A program made the position numbers and the translations under genes. Of a stretch of 12,859 nucleotides of DNA, positions 1 through 6,254 are shown in pieces; the first letter of the stretch is position 1, and every line of letters begins with the position of its first letter. The DNA is taken from NCBI GenBank assembly GCA_947456845.1, contig CANGUJ010000066.1, positions 1 through 12,859 of the forward strand, in the 5' to 3' direction. This DNA comes from Burkholderiales bacterium. Lineage in GTDB: Bacteria > Pseudomonadota > Gammaproteobacteria > Burkholderiales > JAEUOS01. The notes below the pieces were generated by a model. The model was not told the DNA's origin and did no database searches. It saw only the letters and a program-made list of their open reading frames with translations.

Positions 1-247
1 CCTCGCCGGACAGCACCTCGACGGGCAGCCCCGCTTGCGCGACGCGGCCGCGCAGGTCGTTCGCCGCGACATGGTCCGTCATCACCGCGAAACGCGGCTT
101 GTGCGCGACGCACTGTGAGAACACGCCGTCGACGCTGCGCCGCGCGACCAGGGCGAAAACGCGGAAACGGTCCGGATGGCGCGCAACGACATCGAGCGTG
201 CTCTCGCCGATCGAGCCGGTGCAGCCAAGCAGGGTCAGTGACCGCAT
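1..247 (-). CDS. dxr: 1-deoxy-D-xylulose 5-phosphate reductoisomerase, N-terminal part (runs off the left edge)
   Basis: DXR converts 1-deoxy-D-xylulose 5-phosphate to 2-C-methyl-D-erythritol 4-phosphate with NADPH, the first committed step of the MEP isoprenoid pathway in the cytosol. Only about 82 residues are present. The protein opens MRSLTLLGCTGSIGESTLDV, the N-terminal dinucleotide-binding motif (GxTGSIG) typical of the family, followed by a Rossmann-like stretch with the conserved 'HPDRFRVFALVARRSV' pattern. The ATG at 247-245 is preceded on the minus strand by GAGGA seven bases away, overlapping the cdsA stop codon, so translation is probably coupled to cdsA; the gap between the genes is 10 nt. 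The metal- and substrate-binding parts lie outside the window, so integrity cannot be judged. Its position after uppS-cdsA links isoprenoid precursor supply with undecaprenyl carrier synthesis. Confidence 0.93.
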   Translation of the reverse strand, partial: MRSLTLLGCTGSIGESTLDVVARHPDRFRVFALVARRSVDGVFSQCVAHKPRFAVMTDHVAANDLRGRVAQAGLPVEVLSGE

Positions 248-257
248 CAAGGTGTCC

Positions 258-1121
258 TCAGGCCGCCCGCATGAAGGCGTAGATGAGCATGGCAAGCGGC
301 ATGGTCGGGATCAGTGCATCGATGCGGTCGAGAACGCCGCCATGGCCCGGCAGCAGGCCGCTGCTGTCCTTGACGCCGGCGCGACGCTTGAGCAAGGACT
401 CGAACAGGTCGCCGATGATGCTGAGGCCCACCATCGCGAGCACCAGTGCCAGCGCGGCCACGTAGCCCGCCGGACCGACGCGTCCGGCGAAGCCAAACAA
501 CCAGGCGAACCATGAATCGTACGCTCCGCCGGTGTCGGTCGTCGCAAGGGCGCAGATCGCGGCGAGCGCGGCAGCGCCGGCCATGCCGCCCGCCACGCCT
601 TCCCAAGTCTTCCCGGGACTGACCGCCGGCGCGAGTTTGTGCCGCCCGAACGCCCGTCCAGCGAAATATGCGGCGATATCGGCGACCCACACCAGGCCCA
701 TCAGCAGGAACATGAAGAGCGCGCCCGCCTCGCGGGCCTGCACCACGGCCCACCAGCACGGCAGGAGCATGCATGCGCCCAGCGATGCGAGCATGAATCC
801 TTGGGGCGCAGCGGGCCCCCTGACGAACCACCAGATGGCGACCATCAGCCAGCACGCCACCGAAACCGCATAGGCCGCGAGGGCCACGGCGTCGCTCTCA
901 TGCGCCGCAGACCCCATGAACCCGAGGGCCGCGAGCACGATTCCGGCGGCATATCCGATAGCCAGCCGCATACCGAACCCGCACAAGCGACCCCACTCCC
1001 ATGCCGCTGCCGCCACAAATACGAGCACGAAGGCGGCCCATGCCGTGATGGGCATGAAAGCGAGTGCGGGTACCACAAGCGCCAGCAGGACCAGGGCGGT
1101 GATGACCCTTGCCTTAAGCAT
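258..1121 (-). CDS. cdsA: Phosphatidate cytidylyltransferase (CDP-diglyceride synthase)
   Basis: CdsA is an inner-membrane enzyme that makes CDP-diacylglycerol from phosphatidic acid and CTP, the branch point for phospholipids. The 287-residue product is strongly hydrophobic with several membrane segments (for example residues 8-24, 28-42, 54-70, 134-150, 178-193 and 219-238). The family signature is intact at residues 242-268: S-LLKRR, then KDSS, then PGHGGVLDRID; the upstream 'D-IAAYFAGR' (148-156) and 'SPGKTWEG' (168-175) motifs are also present. The ATG at 1121 gives MLKARVITAL, the usual CdsA start; the open frame continues 42 codons further but only as antisense-like sequence inside uppS. 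With this start cdsA overlaps the uppS stop codon by 8 nt, which suggests translational coupling. The Shine-Dalgarno element is weak (GGAAGA, about 11 nt upstream). Confidence 0.95.
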   Translation of the reverse strand: MLKARVITALVLLALVVPALAFMPITAWAAFVLVFVAAAAWEWGRLCGFGMRLAIGYAAGIVLAALGFMGSAAHESDAVALAAYAVSVACWLMVAIWWFVRGPAAPQGFMLASLGACMLLPCWWAVVQAREAGALFMFLLMGLVWVADIAAYFAGRAFGRHKLAPAVSPGKTWEGVAGGMAGAAALAAICALATTDTGGAYDSWFAWLFGFAGRVGPAGYVAALALVLAMVGLSIIGDLFESLLKRRAGVKDSSGLLPGHGGVLDRIDALIPTMPLAMLIYAFMRAA

Positions 1122-1914
1122 CGGCGCGAGAATCTTCCGGCGCAAGCCGGACCTGTTCGTCGCGACCTTGGCGCCGGGACTCCCGGACCTGCTCGCTGGT
1201 TCGACCGAACCGCCGTTCACGGTTTCGATACGACGCAATCGCCTCATCGAGCGTCTTGGCGTTGAAGTCGGGCCAGAATGTGTCGGTGAAAAACAATTCG
1301 GCGTAGGCGAGTTGCCAGATCAGGAAATTGCTGATGCGCATTTCCCCGCCGGTCCGGATGAACAGGTCGGGCTCAGGCGCATGCGCCATAGCGAGATAAG
1401 GCTCGAGATCGGATTCGGTCAGGCTGGAGACGAGGTCTGGACGATCGGCCAGCAGGGCCCTGGTCGCCTGGATGACGTCCCAACGGCCGCCGTAATTGGC
1501 GCACACGGTGAGGGTGAGCCTGGTATTGGCTTCGGTCTTGGCTTCGGCACGCCGGATGAGATCGCGAAGGCGGCTGTCAAAACGCTCTAGGTCTCCGACG
1601 ATCTTGAGGCGTACGCCGCTGGCGTGCAGCTTGGCCACCTCCTGCTCCAGGACCATTCTGAACAGTTGCAGCAGTACGGACACCTCCTCTTCGGGCCGGC
1701 GCCAGTTTTCGGAGGAAAACGCAAACAGCGTGAGATAGCGGACACCACGCTCGATCGACGCCCGCACCGCCTCGCGCACAGCCTCGACGCCGCGCTGGTG
1801 GCCGGCTACGCGCGGCAGAAACCGGCGCGTCGCCCAACGCCCGTTGCCGTCCATGATGATCGCAACATGCTTTGGAACGGCCGTTACCTGCGGAATGGTC
1901 TGGGTCGAGCTCAT
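1114..1914 (-). CDS. uppS: Undecaprenyl diphosphate synthase (cis-prenyltransferase)
   Basis: UppS condenses farnesyl diphosphate with eight isopentenyl diphosphates to give undecaprenyl diphosphate, the lipid carrier for peptidoglycan and surface polysaccharides. The product has 266 residues, slightly longer than the E. coli protein. Signature motifs: HVAIIMDGNGRWA (16-28) with the catalytic Asp at residue 22; 'FAFSSENW' in the middle; and RTGGEMRISNF (187-197) followed by 'LIWQLAYAELFFTDTFWPDF'. The residue after GGE is Met where E. coli has His. The C-terminal 25 or so residues are charged and Arg-rich (RESRRQGRDEQ), probably flexible. The ATG at 1914 is preceded by GGAG about 10 nt away. 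It sits 41 nt after frr and overlaps cdsA by 8 nt. Confidence 0.96.
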   Translation of the reverse strand: MSSTQTIPQVTAVPKHVAIIMDGNGRWATRRFLPRVAGHQRGVEAVREAVRASIERGVRYLTLFAFSSENWRRPEEEVSVLLQLFRMVLEQEVAKLHASGVRLKIVGDLERFDSRLRDLIRRAEAKTEANTRLTLTVCANYGGRWDVIQATRALLADRPDLVSSLTESDLEPYLAMAHAPEPDLFIRTGGEMRISNFLIWQLAYAELFFTDTFWPDFNAKTLDEAIASYRNRERRFGRTSEQVRESRRQGRDEQVRLAPEDSRADA

Positions 1915-1955
1915 CGGGTCCGGGCTCCGGAAAGTCTCACTGCGTGCGGCGGCTC

Positions 1956-2516
1956 TCAGACCGCCATGACTTCGGCTTCCTTCGCCGTCAATAGCTTGTC
2001 TATTTCGCCGACGTAGCGGTCGGTCAGCTTCTGGATTTCATCCTGCGCGCGGCGCTCCTCGTCTTCGGAAACCGCTTTTTCCTTGAGCAGCTTCTTGAGC
2101 TGCTCGTTGGCTTCACGGCGCAGGTTGCGCACTACGATGCGCGCGTCCTCGCCCTCGCCCTTGACTACCTTCACCAGTTCCTTGCGGCGCTGCTCAGTCA
2201 GCGCGGGCATGGGTACACGGATCATGTCACCCATGGTGGACGGATTGAGGCCGAGATCAGATTCGCGAATCGCCTTGTCGACCACCGGCACCATCTTTTT
2301 TTCCCAAGGCTGCACCCCGATGGTGCGCGCATCGATGAGAGTCACGCTGGCTACCTGGTTGATCGGCATGCCCGTACCGTAGTAGTCGACCTGGATGTGA
2401 TCGAGCAGTCCGACATGCGCGCGACCGGTGCGCACCTTCGACAGGTCGTTCTTGAAGGATTCAATCGACTTCTGCATCTTCTGCTCGGTCGATTTGCGAA
2501 TATCGGCAATGCTCAT
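1956..2516 (-). CDS. frr: Ribosome recycling factor
   Basis: RRF acts with EF-G to split the post-termination ribosome in the cytosol. The 186-residue product matches the usual length (about 185). It begins MSIADIRKSTEQKM; the conserved KVRTGRA (27-33) starts the hinge to domain II, and VRNLRRE (129-135) marks the long-helix region bearing the Arg cluster that contacts 23S rRNA. The ATG at 2516 is preferred over the in-frame TTG at 2519 because AGGGG lies six bases upstream of the ATG. The gap to pyrH is 21 nt and to uppS 41 nt, so it is almost certainly co-transcribed with pyrH, as in many proteobacteria. Confidence 0.97.
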   Translation of the reverse strand: MSIADIRKSTEQKMQKSIESFKNDLSKVRTGRAHVGLLDHIQVDYYGTGMPINQVASVTLIDARTIGVQPWEKKMVPVVDKAIRESDLGLNPSTMGDMIRVPMPALTEQRRKELVKVVKGEGEDARIVVRNLRREANEQLKKLLKEKAVSEDEERRAQDEIQKLTDRYVGEIDKLLTAKEAEVMAV

Positions 2517-2537
2517 CAAACACCCCTGGCTAACGGG

Positions 2538-3257
2538 TCAGACGTGAACAAGTGTACCTTCGTTTTCGCCCATGATGATGCGCTTGAGCGCGCCATGCGA
2601 AAGGATCGAAAAGACACTGATTGGCAGTTTCTGGTCGCGGCAGAGCGCAAAGGCGGTGGCGTCCATCACTTTCAGATTCTTGATGATGGCCTCATCGAAG
2701 GTGATGGTGTCATAGCGGGTCGCCGTTGCGTCCTTGTTGGGATCGGCCGTGTATACGCCGTCGACCTTGGTGCCCTTGAGCACGATTTCGGCCCCCATCT
2801 CGGATGCGCGCAGGGCCGCCGCCGTATCGGTGGTGAAGAACGGATTGCCGGTACCGGCCGCGAAAATCACCACCTTGCCCTCCTCGAGATAACGCAATGC
2901 CTTGTTGCGAATGTAAGGCTCGACCACCTGCTCGACCGACAGCGCGGACTGCACCCGCGCGACGATGCCTTGCTGCTTCATCGCGTCCTGCAGGGCCAGG
3001 GCGTTCATGATGGTCGCCAGCATGCCCATGTAATCGGCCGTCGCGCGGTCCATTCCCTGTGCGCCGGGCGCGACCCCGCGGAAGATGTTGCCGCCACCGA
3101 TGACGATGCTCATCTCGACGTCGAGTTTGGCTACGCTGGCGATCTCGCCGACGATCCGCTCAATGGTGGCGCGATTGATGCCATACGCATCATCGCCCAT
3201 CAGGGCCTCCCCCGAAAGCTTGAGAAGAAACCGTTTGTACCTGGGCGTTTCCGGCAT
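2538..3257 (-). CDS. pyrH: UMP kinase
   Basis: PyrH phosphorylates UMP to UDP with ATP; it is a hexameric member of the amino acid kinase superfamily, normally inhibited by UTP and stimulated by GTP. The 239 residues match the family length. Visible motifs: KLSGEAL (13-19) for phosphate binding, VIGGGNIFRG (52-61), GTGNPFFTTDTA (135-146) with the conserved Asp144, and KVDGVYTADP in the nucleotide-binding half. The ATG at 3257 gives MPETPRYKRFLLKLSGEAL, the usual start, with GAGTGAG just upstream; an open frame continues 12 codons to a TTG at 3293 that runs into the tsf terminator, so it is unlikely to be used. A TTGTCA hexamer lies just after that terminator, but no -10 element at good spacing was seen; pyrH may have its own promoter or depend on read-through. 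Confidence 0.96.
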   Translation of the reverse strand: MPETPRYKRFLLKLSGEALMGDDAYGINRATIERIVGEIASVAKLDVEMSIVIGGGNIFRGVAPGAQGMDRATADYMGMLATIMNALALQDAMKQQGIVARVQSALSVEQVVEPYIRNKALRYLEEGKVVIFAAGTGNPFFTTDTAAALRASEMGAEIVLKGTKVDGVYTADPNKDATATRYDTITFDEAIIKNLKVMDATAFALCRDQKLPISVFSILSHGALKRIIMGENEGTLVHV

Positions 3258-3290
3258 GCTCACTCGATGAAATACTGGGAATTTGGTTGA

Positions 3291-3316
3291 CAAGAAAACG
3301 GGCCCCGAAAGGCCCG
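3291..3316 (-). terminator. Intrinsic terminator after tsf, UUCG-capped
   Basis: On the minus strand CGGGCCT and GGGCCCG form a seven-pair stem (one T·G pair) closed by a TTCG tetraloop, directly followed by TTTTCTTG. It starts 16 nt after the tsf stop codon and ends about 34 nt before the pyrH start. Stem stability, the tetraloop and the T-run fit a rho-independent terminator that ends or attenuates the rpsB-tsf transcript before the pyrH-frr genes. Confidence 0.8.
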
Positions 3317-3331
3317 CTGTTTCGACTACTA

Positions 3332-4228
3332 CTACTGCTTCTTGGCAGCGGCCATCTGTTCAGCGACCTCTGCGGCGAAGTCCGTCACTTTCTTTTCGAT
3401 TCCTTCGCCTACGATGTAGAGGGCGAAACGGTTGACCGTGGCCCCCTTGGCCTTGAGCAGTTGCTCGATGGTCTGCTTGCCGTCCTCGGCCTTGACAAAC
3501 ACCTGTCCGAGCAGAGTGACGGTCTTGAGGTATTTCTGCACCGTGCCCTCGGCGATCTTCTCGAGCATCGCTTCGGGCTTCTTGTCCTCGCGCGCCTTTT
3601 CTATCGCGATACGGCGCTCGGTCTCGAGAAGTTCGGCGGGCACGCCCGAGGCGTCAAGCGATTTCGGCTTGGATGCCGCAATGTGCATGGCGAGGTCCTT
3701 GGCGAGTTGCTCGTCGCCGCCGGAAACGTCGATCATCACGCCGATCTTCGAGCCGCCGTGCACGTAGCTGACCAGCCGTCCGATTGCCTCAAAGCGCGTG
3801 AAGCGGCGGATCGACATGTTCTCGCCGATCTTGCCCACCAGCGCCTTGCGCACTTCATCGACGGTGGAGCCGTCAAGGGGCGCAGCGGCAAGCGCCTCGA
3901 CACCGGCCGGATTGCCGGCGGCAACGATCTCGGCAAGTTTCTTGGAAAAGGCGACGAAATCGTCGTTCTTCGCCACGAAGTCGGTCTCGGAGTTGATCTC
4001 GACAATCGCCCCGGCCTTGCCGTCGGCCGCGACATGGACCGACACTACGCCTTCCGCCGCAACGCGCGACGCGGCCTTGCTGGCCTTGTTGCCAAGGCGT
4101 ACGCGAAGGATTTCCTCAGCCTTGTCGAGATTTCCGTCGGCCTCGGTCAGGGCCTTCTTGCATTCCATCATCGGCGCGTCGGTCTTCGCGCGCAACTCTG
4201 CGACCATTCCTGCGGTTATTGCAGCCAT
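3332..4228 (-). CDS. tsf: Translation elongation factor Ts
   Basis: EF-Ts is the guanine-nucleotide exchange factor that releases GDP from EF-Tu. The 298-residue product has the full bacterial architecture: an N-terminal UBA-like domain (about 1-55) with 'TDAPMMECKKAL' (16-27), then the core with the diagnostic TDFVAKN (82-88), whose Asp-Phe pair inserts into the EF-Tu nucleotide site, then the dimerisation and C-terminal regions. The ATG at 4228 gives MAAITAGMVAELR; AGGA lies about 10 nt upstream. It follows rpsB by 141 nt, the classical rpsB-tsf pairing, and is followed by an intrinsic terminator. No abnormal features were seen. Confidence 0.97.
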   Translation of the reverse strand: MAAITAGMVAELRAKTDAPMMECKKALTEADGNLDKAEEILRVRLGNKASKAASRVAAEGVVSVHVAADGKAGAIVEINSETDFVAKNDDFVAFSKKLAEIVAAGNPAGVEALAAAPLDGSTVDEVRKALVGKIGENMSIRRFTRFEAIGRLVSYVHGGSKIGVMIDVSGGDEQLAKDLAMHIAASKPKSLDASGVPAELLETERRIAIEKAREDKKPEAMLEKIAEGTVQKYLKTVTLLGQVFVKAEDGKQTIEQLLKAKGATVNRFALYIVGEGIEKKVTDFAAEVAEQMAAAKKQ

Positions 4229-4352
4229 TTGCTGTGAGTCCTGCTTGCTGTTTGAGTGAAGGTGGGAAAGGGAACGGGACCGCCATGCCCGGAGCAGCCT
4301 GTGCCGGTTTCGCGCAGCGCAATGCCGAACGGCCGCGAAGCGCCATCCCGGG

Positions 4353-4369
4353 CCGGGCGGCCCGCCCGG
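4353..4369 (-). other. GC-rich hairpin immediately after the rpsB stop codon
   Basis: CCGGGCG, GGC loop, CGCCCGG: a perfect seven-pair stem starting one base after the rpsB stop codon, in the 141-nt rpsB-tsf spacer. No T-run follows, so it is not a standard intrinsic terminator. It may protect the upstream mRNA end, act in differential rpsB/tsf expression, or be a by-product of high GC. The rest of the spacer holds no gene. Confidence 0.45.
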
Positions 4370-5107
4370 TCAGGAAGCTTCGACTTCCACGTACTCGTCG
4401 CCGCCGGCGGCCACGATCTCGTTGATCGAATGCGCCCGGCCTTCCAGGATGGCGTCGGCCACGCCGCGGGCGTACAGGCGGATCGCACGGGAGGAATCGT
4501 CGTTGCCGGGAATCACGTAGGCAACGCCGTCTGGCGAGTGATTCGTGTCGACGACCGCTACGACCGGAATTCCGAGCTTGGCGGCCTCGGTGATGGCAAT
4601 CTTGTGGTAACCGACATCGATGACGAATATCGCATCCGGCAGCGCGACCAGGTCCTTGATGCCGCCGATCGACTTTTGCAGCTTGTCCATTTCGCGCTTG
4701 AACATCAACGCCTCTTTCTTGGACATCTTTTCGACCTCGCCGGCCTCGACGGACGTTTCCATTTCCTTGAGGCGCTTGATCGAGGCCTTGACGGTCTTGA
4801 AGTTGGTCAGCATCCCCCCGAGCCAGCGGGCATCGACGTAGGGCATGCCGGCCCGCTGCGCCTCCTCGGCGACGATTTCGCGGGCCTGGCGCTTGGTGCC
4901 CACCATCAGGATGGTCCCCTTGTTAGCGGCGAGGGTGCGCAGGTACTTCATCGCGTCGTTGTAGAGCTCGAGCGTCTTCTCGAGGTTGACGATGTGGATC
5001 TTGTTGCGATGGCCAAAGATGTACGGCGCCATCTTCGGGTTCCAGAAGCGGGTCTGGTGGCCGAAGTGAACGCCAGCTTCCAGCATTTCGCGCATGGTGG
5101 TTGACAT
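4370..5107 (-). CDS. rpsB: 30S ribosomal protein S2
   Basis: S2 is a small-subunit protein needed late in 30S assembly, which in turn allows S1 binding. The 245-residue product is of usual length and begins MSTTMREMLEAGVHFGHQTR, the conserved S2 N-terminus. 'DARWLGGMLTNFKT', a central helical hairpin (about residues 105-150, rich in Lys and Glu) and 'TNHSPDGVAYVIPGNDD' near the C-terminus are family hallmarks. The ATG at 5107 is preceded by GGAG with a seven-base spacer. A strong sigma70-type promoter about 230 nt upstream and a structured leader suggest feedback control, as known for S2 in gammaproteobacteria; whether the same mechanism works here is inference. tsf follows in the same transcription unit. 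Confidence 0.97.
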   Translation of the reverse strand: MSTTMREMLEAGVHFGHQTRFWNPKMAPYIFGHRNKIHIVNLEKTLELYNDAMKYLRTLAANKGTILMVGTKRQAREIVAEEAQRAGMPYVDARWLGGMLTNFKTVKASIKRLKEMETSVEAGEVEKMSKKEALMFKREMDKLQKSIGGIKDLVALPDAIFVIDVGYHKIAITEAAKLGIPVVAVVDTNHSPDGVAYVIPGNDDSSRAIRLYARGVADAILEGRAHSINEIVAAGGDEYVEVEAS

Positions 5108-5153
5108 GTGACTGCTCCGATTTCAGGGTTGACCTCCTCCCGCCGGCAGTCGG

Positions 5154-5173
5154 GGCGGCGCTTTCGCACCGCC
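5154..5173 (-). other. GNRA-capped hairpin in the rpsB leader
   Basis: On the rpsB sense strand GGCGGTGC pairs with GCGCCGCC (eight pairs, one T·G) around a GAAA tetraloop. It lies 46-66 nt upstream of the start codon, just 5' of the GGAGGAGGT element. GNRA loops commonly act in RNA tertiary contacts or protein binding, so this is a candidate part of an S2-responsive structure. Confidence 0.55.
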
Positions 5174-5309
5174 GGTCCGAACCACCCCAAATGTGGCAGG
5201 AGTGCGAATTTGCCCAATGTCTTCATCGTCAGGTCATCATGAACGCTTGACGTCAGGCGGGCAGGCCCGGGTCGGCATGGCGGGAGGCGGAACCCCCCCC
5301 GATCTCAAA

Positions 5310-5328
5310 AATGACTTTGAAAATCATT
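5310..5328. repeat. A/T-rich inverted repeat in the map-rpsB control region
   Basis: AATGA and TCATT are separated by nine bases, with further internal TTT/AAA complementarity. The dyad encloses the proposed map -35 hexamer (5317-5322) and begins a few bases after the proposed rpsB transcription start. As RNA on the minus strand it gives an A/U-rich hairpin leading into a run of five U (two of them in the stem). It could be an operator, an early attenuator, or chance in the only A/T-rich patch of the region. Confidence 0.4.
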
Positions 5329-5345
5329 AGGCAGCCCGATATTAT
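5317..5345 (+). promoter_or_regulatory. Predicted sigma70-type promoter for map-glnD
   Basis: TTGAAA at 5317-5322, a 17-bp spacer, and TATTAT at 5340-5345: each hexamer matches five of six consensus bases. Transcription would start near 5352, giving a leader of about 44 nt to the map ATG. Its -10 overlaps that of the opposing rpsB promoter. A weaker alternative (TTGTTC 5358-5363, 17 bp, TATACC 5381-5386) would start almost at the map start codon. Confidence 0.6.
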
Positions 5346-5369
5346 AGCCGGTTCCGGTTGTTCAATCAA
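5341..5369 (-). promoter_or_regulatory. Predicted strong sigma70-type promoter for rpsB-tsf
   Basis: On the minus strand TTGATT (5369-5364) is separated by 17 bp from a perfect TATAAT (5346-5341). The following bases are ATCGGGC, a G/C-rich discriminator of the kind found at stringently controlled ribosomal promoters. Start of transcription is expected near 5334-5337. Confidence 0.75.
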
Positions 5370-5395
5370 AGCGTCCCCCCTATACCGAAGCCGCC

Positions 5396-6235
5396 ATGGG
5401 CATAGCCATCAAGACCTCCCAGGACATCGAGAAGATGCGCGTTGCCGGCAAGCTCGCGGCCGAAGTGCTCGATTACGTCGCTCCCCATGTGCGGCCCGGC
5501 GTGACCACCGGGGAGCTCGACCGGCTGTGCCACGATTACATGGTCGGCGTGCAGGGAACGATCCCTGCGCCCCTCGGCTACTGCCCCCCGGGTTACCGCC
5601 CCTACCCGAAGTCGATCTGCACCTCCGTCAACAATCAGGTGTGCCATGGCATCCCGGGCGACAAGGTGTTGCGCAAGGGCGATGTCGTCAACCTCGACAT
5701 CACGACCATCAAGGATGGTTACCACGGCGACACCAGCAGGATGTTCTTCGTCGGCGAGCCATCCATCGCCGCGCGGCGCCTTTGCGAAGTCACGCTCGAG
5801 TGCATGTGGGCGGGCATCCTGCAGGTGCGCCCGGGTGCCCACCTCGGGGATATCGGCCACGTCATCCAGGCGCATGCCGAAAAGCACGGCTATTCGGTGG
5901 TGCGCGAGTTTTGCGGCCATGGCATAGGCACCCGCTTCCACGAGGAACCCCAGGTGCTGCACTACGGCAAGCGCGGCACCCTAGCCGAACTCAAACCAGG
6001 CATGGTCTTCACCATCGAGCCAATGATCAATGCGGGGCGACGCGAAATCCGCGAGCTTGCCGATGGCTGGACCATCGTCACCAAGGATCACAGCCTGTCA
6101 GCGCAGTGGGAACACACAGTGCTGGTCACCGAGACCGGTTACGAAGTCCTGACCGTGTCGCCCGGAATGCCCGCGATACCGGCGGCCGCGCTCGCCCTGG
6201 CGCCCGCCGGCGCGGTGCCCGCTGCCATCGCCTGA
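5396..6235 (+). CDS. map: Methionine aminopeptidase, type I
   Basis: MetAP removes the initiator methionine from nascent proteins whose second residue is small. The 279-residue product has the pita-bread fold signatures and all five metal ligands: Asp101 (NLDIT), Asp112 (HGDTS), His175 (CGHGIG), Glu208 (TIEPM) and Glu239 (QWEHT); His84 (VCHGIPG) and His182 match the substrate-contacting histidines. Compared with E. coli it has a slightly longer PPGY-containing loop around residues 63-70 and an Ala/Pro-rich tail (about 256-279), giving 279 instead of 264 residues. The ATG at 5396 gives MGIAIKTSQDIEKMR, the standard start; the Shine-Dalgarno element is poor (GAAG). It is transcribed divergently from rpsB and followed 19 nt later by glnD. 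Confidence 0.97.
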   Translation: MGIAIKTSQDIEKMRVAGKLAAEVLDYVAPHVRPGVTTGELDRLCHDYMVGVQGTIPAPLGYCPPGYRPYPKSICTSVNNQVCHGIPGDKVLRKGDVVNLDITTIKDGYHGDTSRMFFVGEPSIAARRLCEVTLECMWAGILQVRPGAHLGDIGHVIQAHAEKHGYSVVREFCGHGIGTRFHEEPQVLHYGKRGTLAELKPGMVFTIEPMINAGRREIRELADGWTIVTKDHSLSAQWEHTVLVTETGYEVLTVSPGMPAIPAAALALAPAGAVPAAIA

Positions 6236-6254
6236 ACCCGACACAAACCCCGTC

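Larger units (their letters stand above)
5108..5335 (-). promoter_or_regulatory. Long 5' leader of the rpsB mRNA
   Basis: From the predicted start of transcription near 5335 to the rpsB ATG there are about 228 nt without a convincing gene. The leader contains, in order of transcription: an A/T-rich dyad (5310-5328), a run of eight G (complement of 5293-5300), the palindrome TGACGTCA (5248-5255), a GNRA-capped hairpin (5154-5173), a strong Shine-Dalgarno-like GGAGGAGGT (5140-5132), and the proximal GGAG (5118-5115) that serves the start codon. A leader this long for a ribosomal-protein operon suggests translational autoregulation, but no known leader family was matched. Confidence 0.5.

Noticed and set aside
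1122..1247. N-terminal extension of CdsA into uppS
   Set aside because: The extra 42 codons lie in uppS coding sequence and do not resemble a membrane anchor; MLKARVITAL at 1121 is the family start.
2397..4237. Long plus-strand frames of 297 and 316 codons opposite frr, pyrH and tsf
   Set aside because: Both are antisense to well-conserved genes, and the translations show no recognisable domain.
4948..5226. 92-codon minus-strand frame starting in the rpsB leader
   Set aside because: It overlaps the first 160 nt of rpsB in another frame, has no good Shine-Dalgarno element, and its second half is merely the out-of-frame rpsB sequence.
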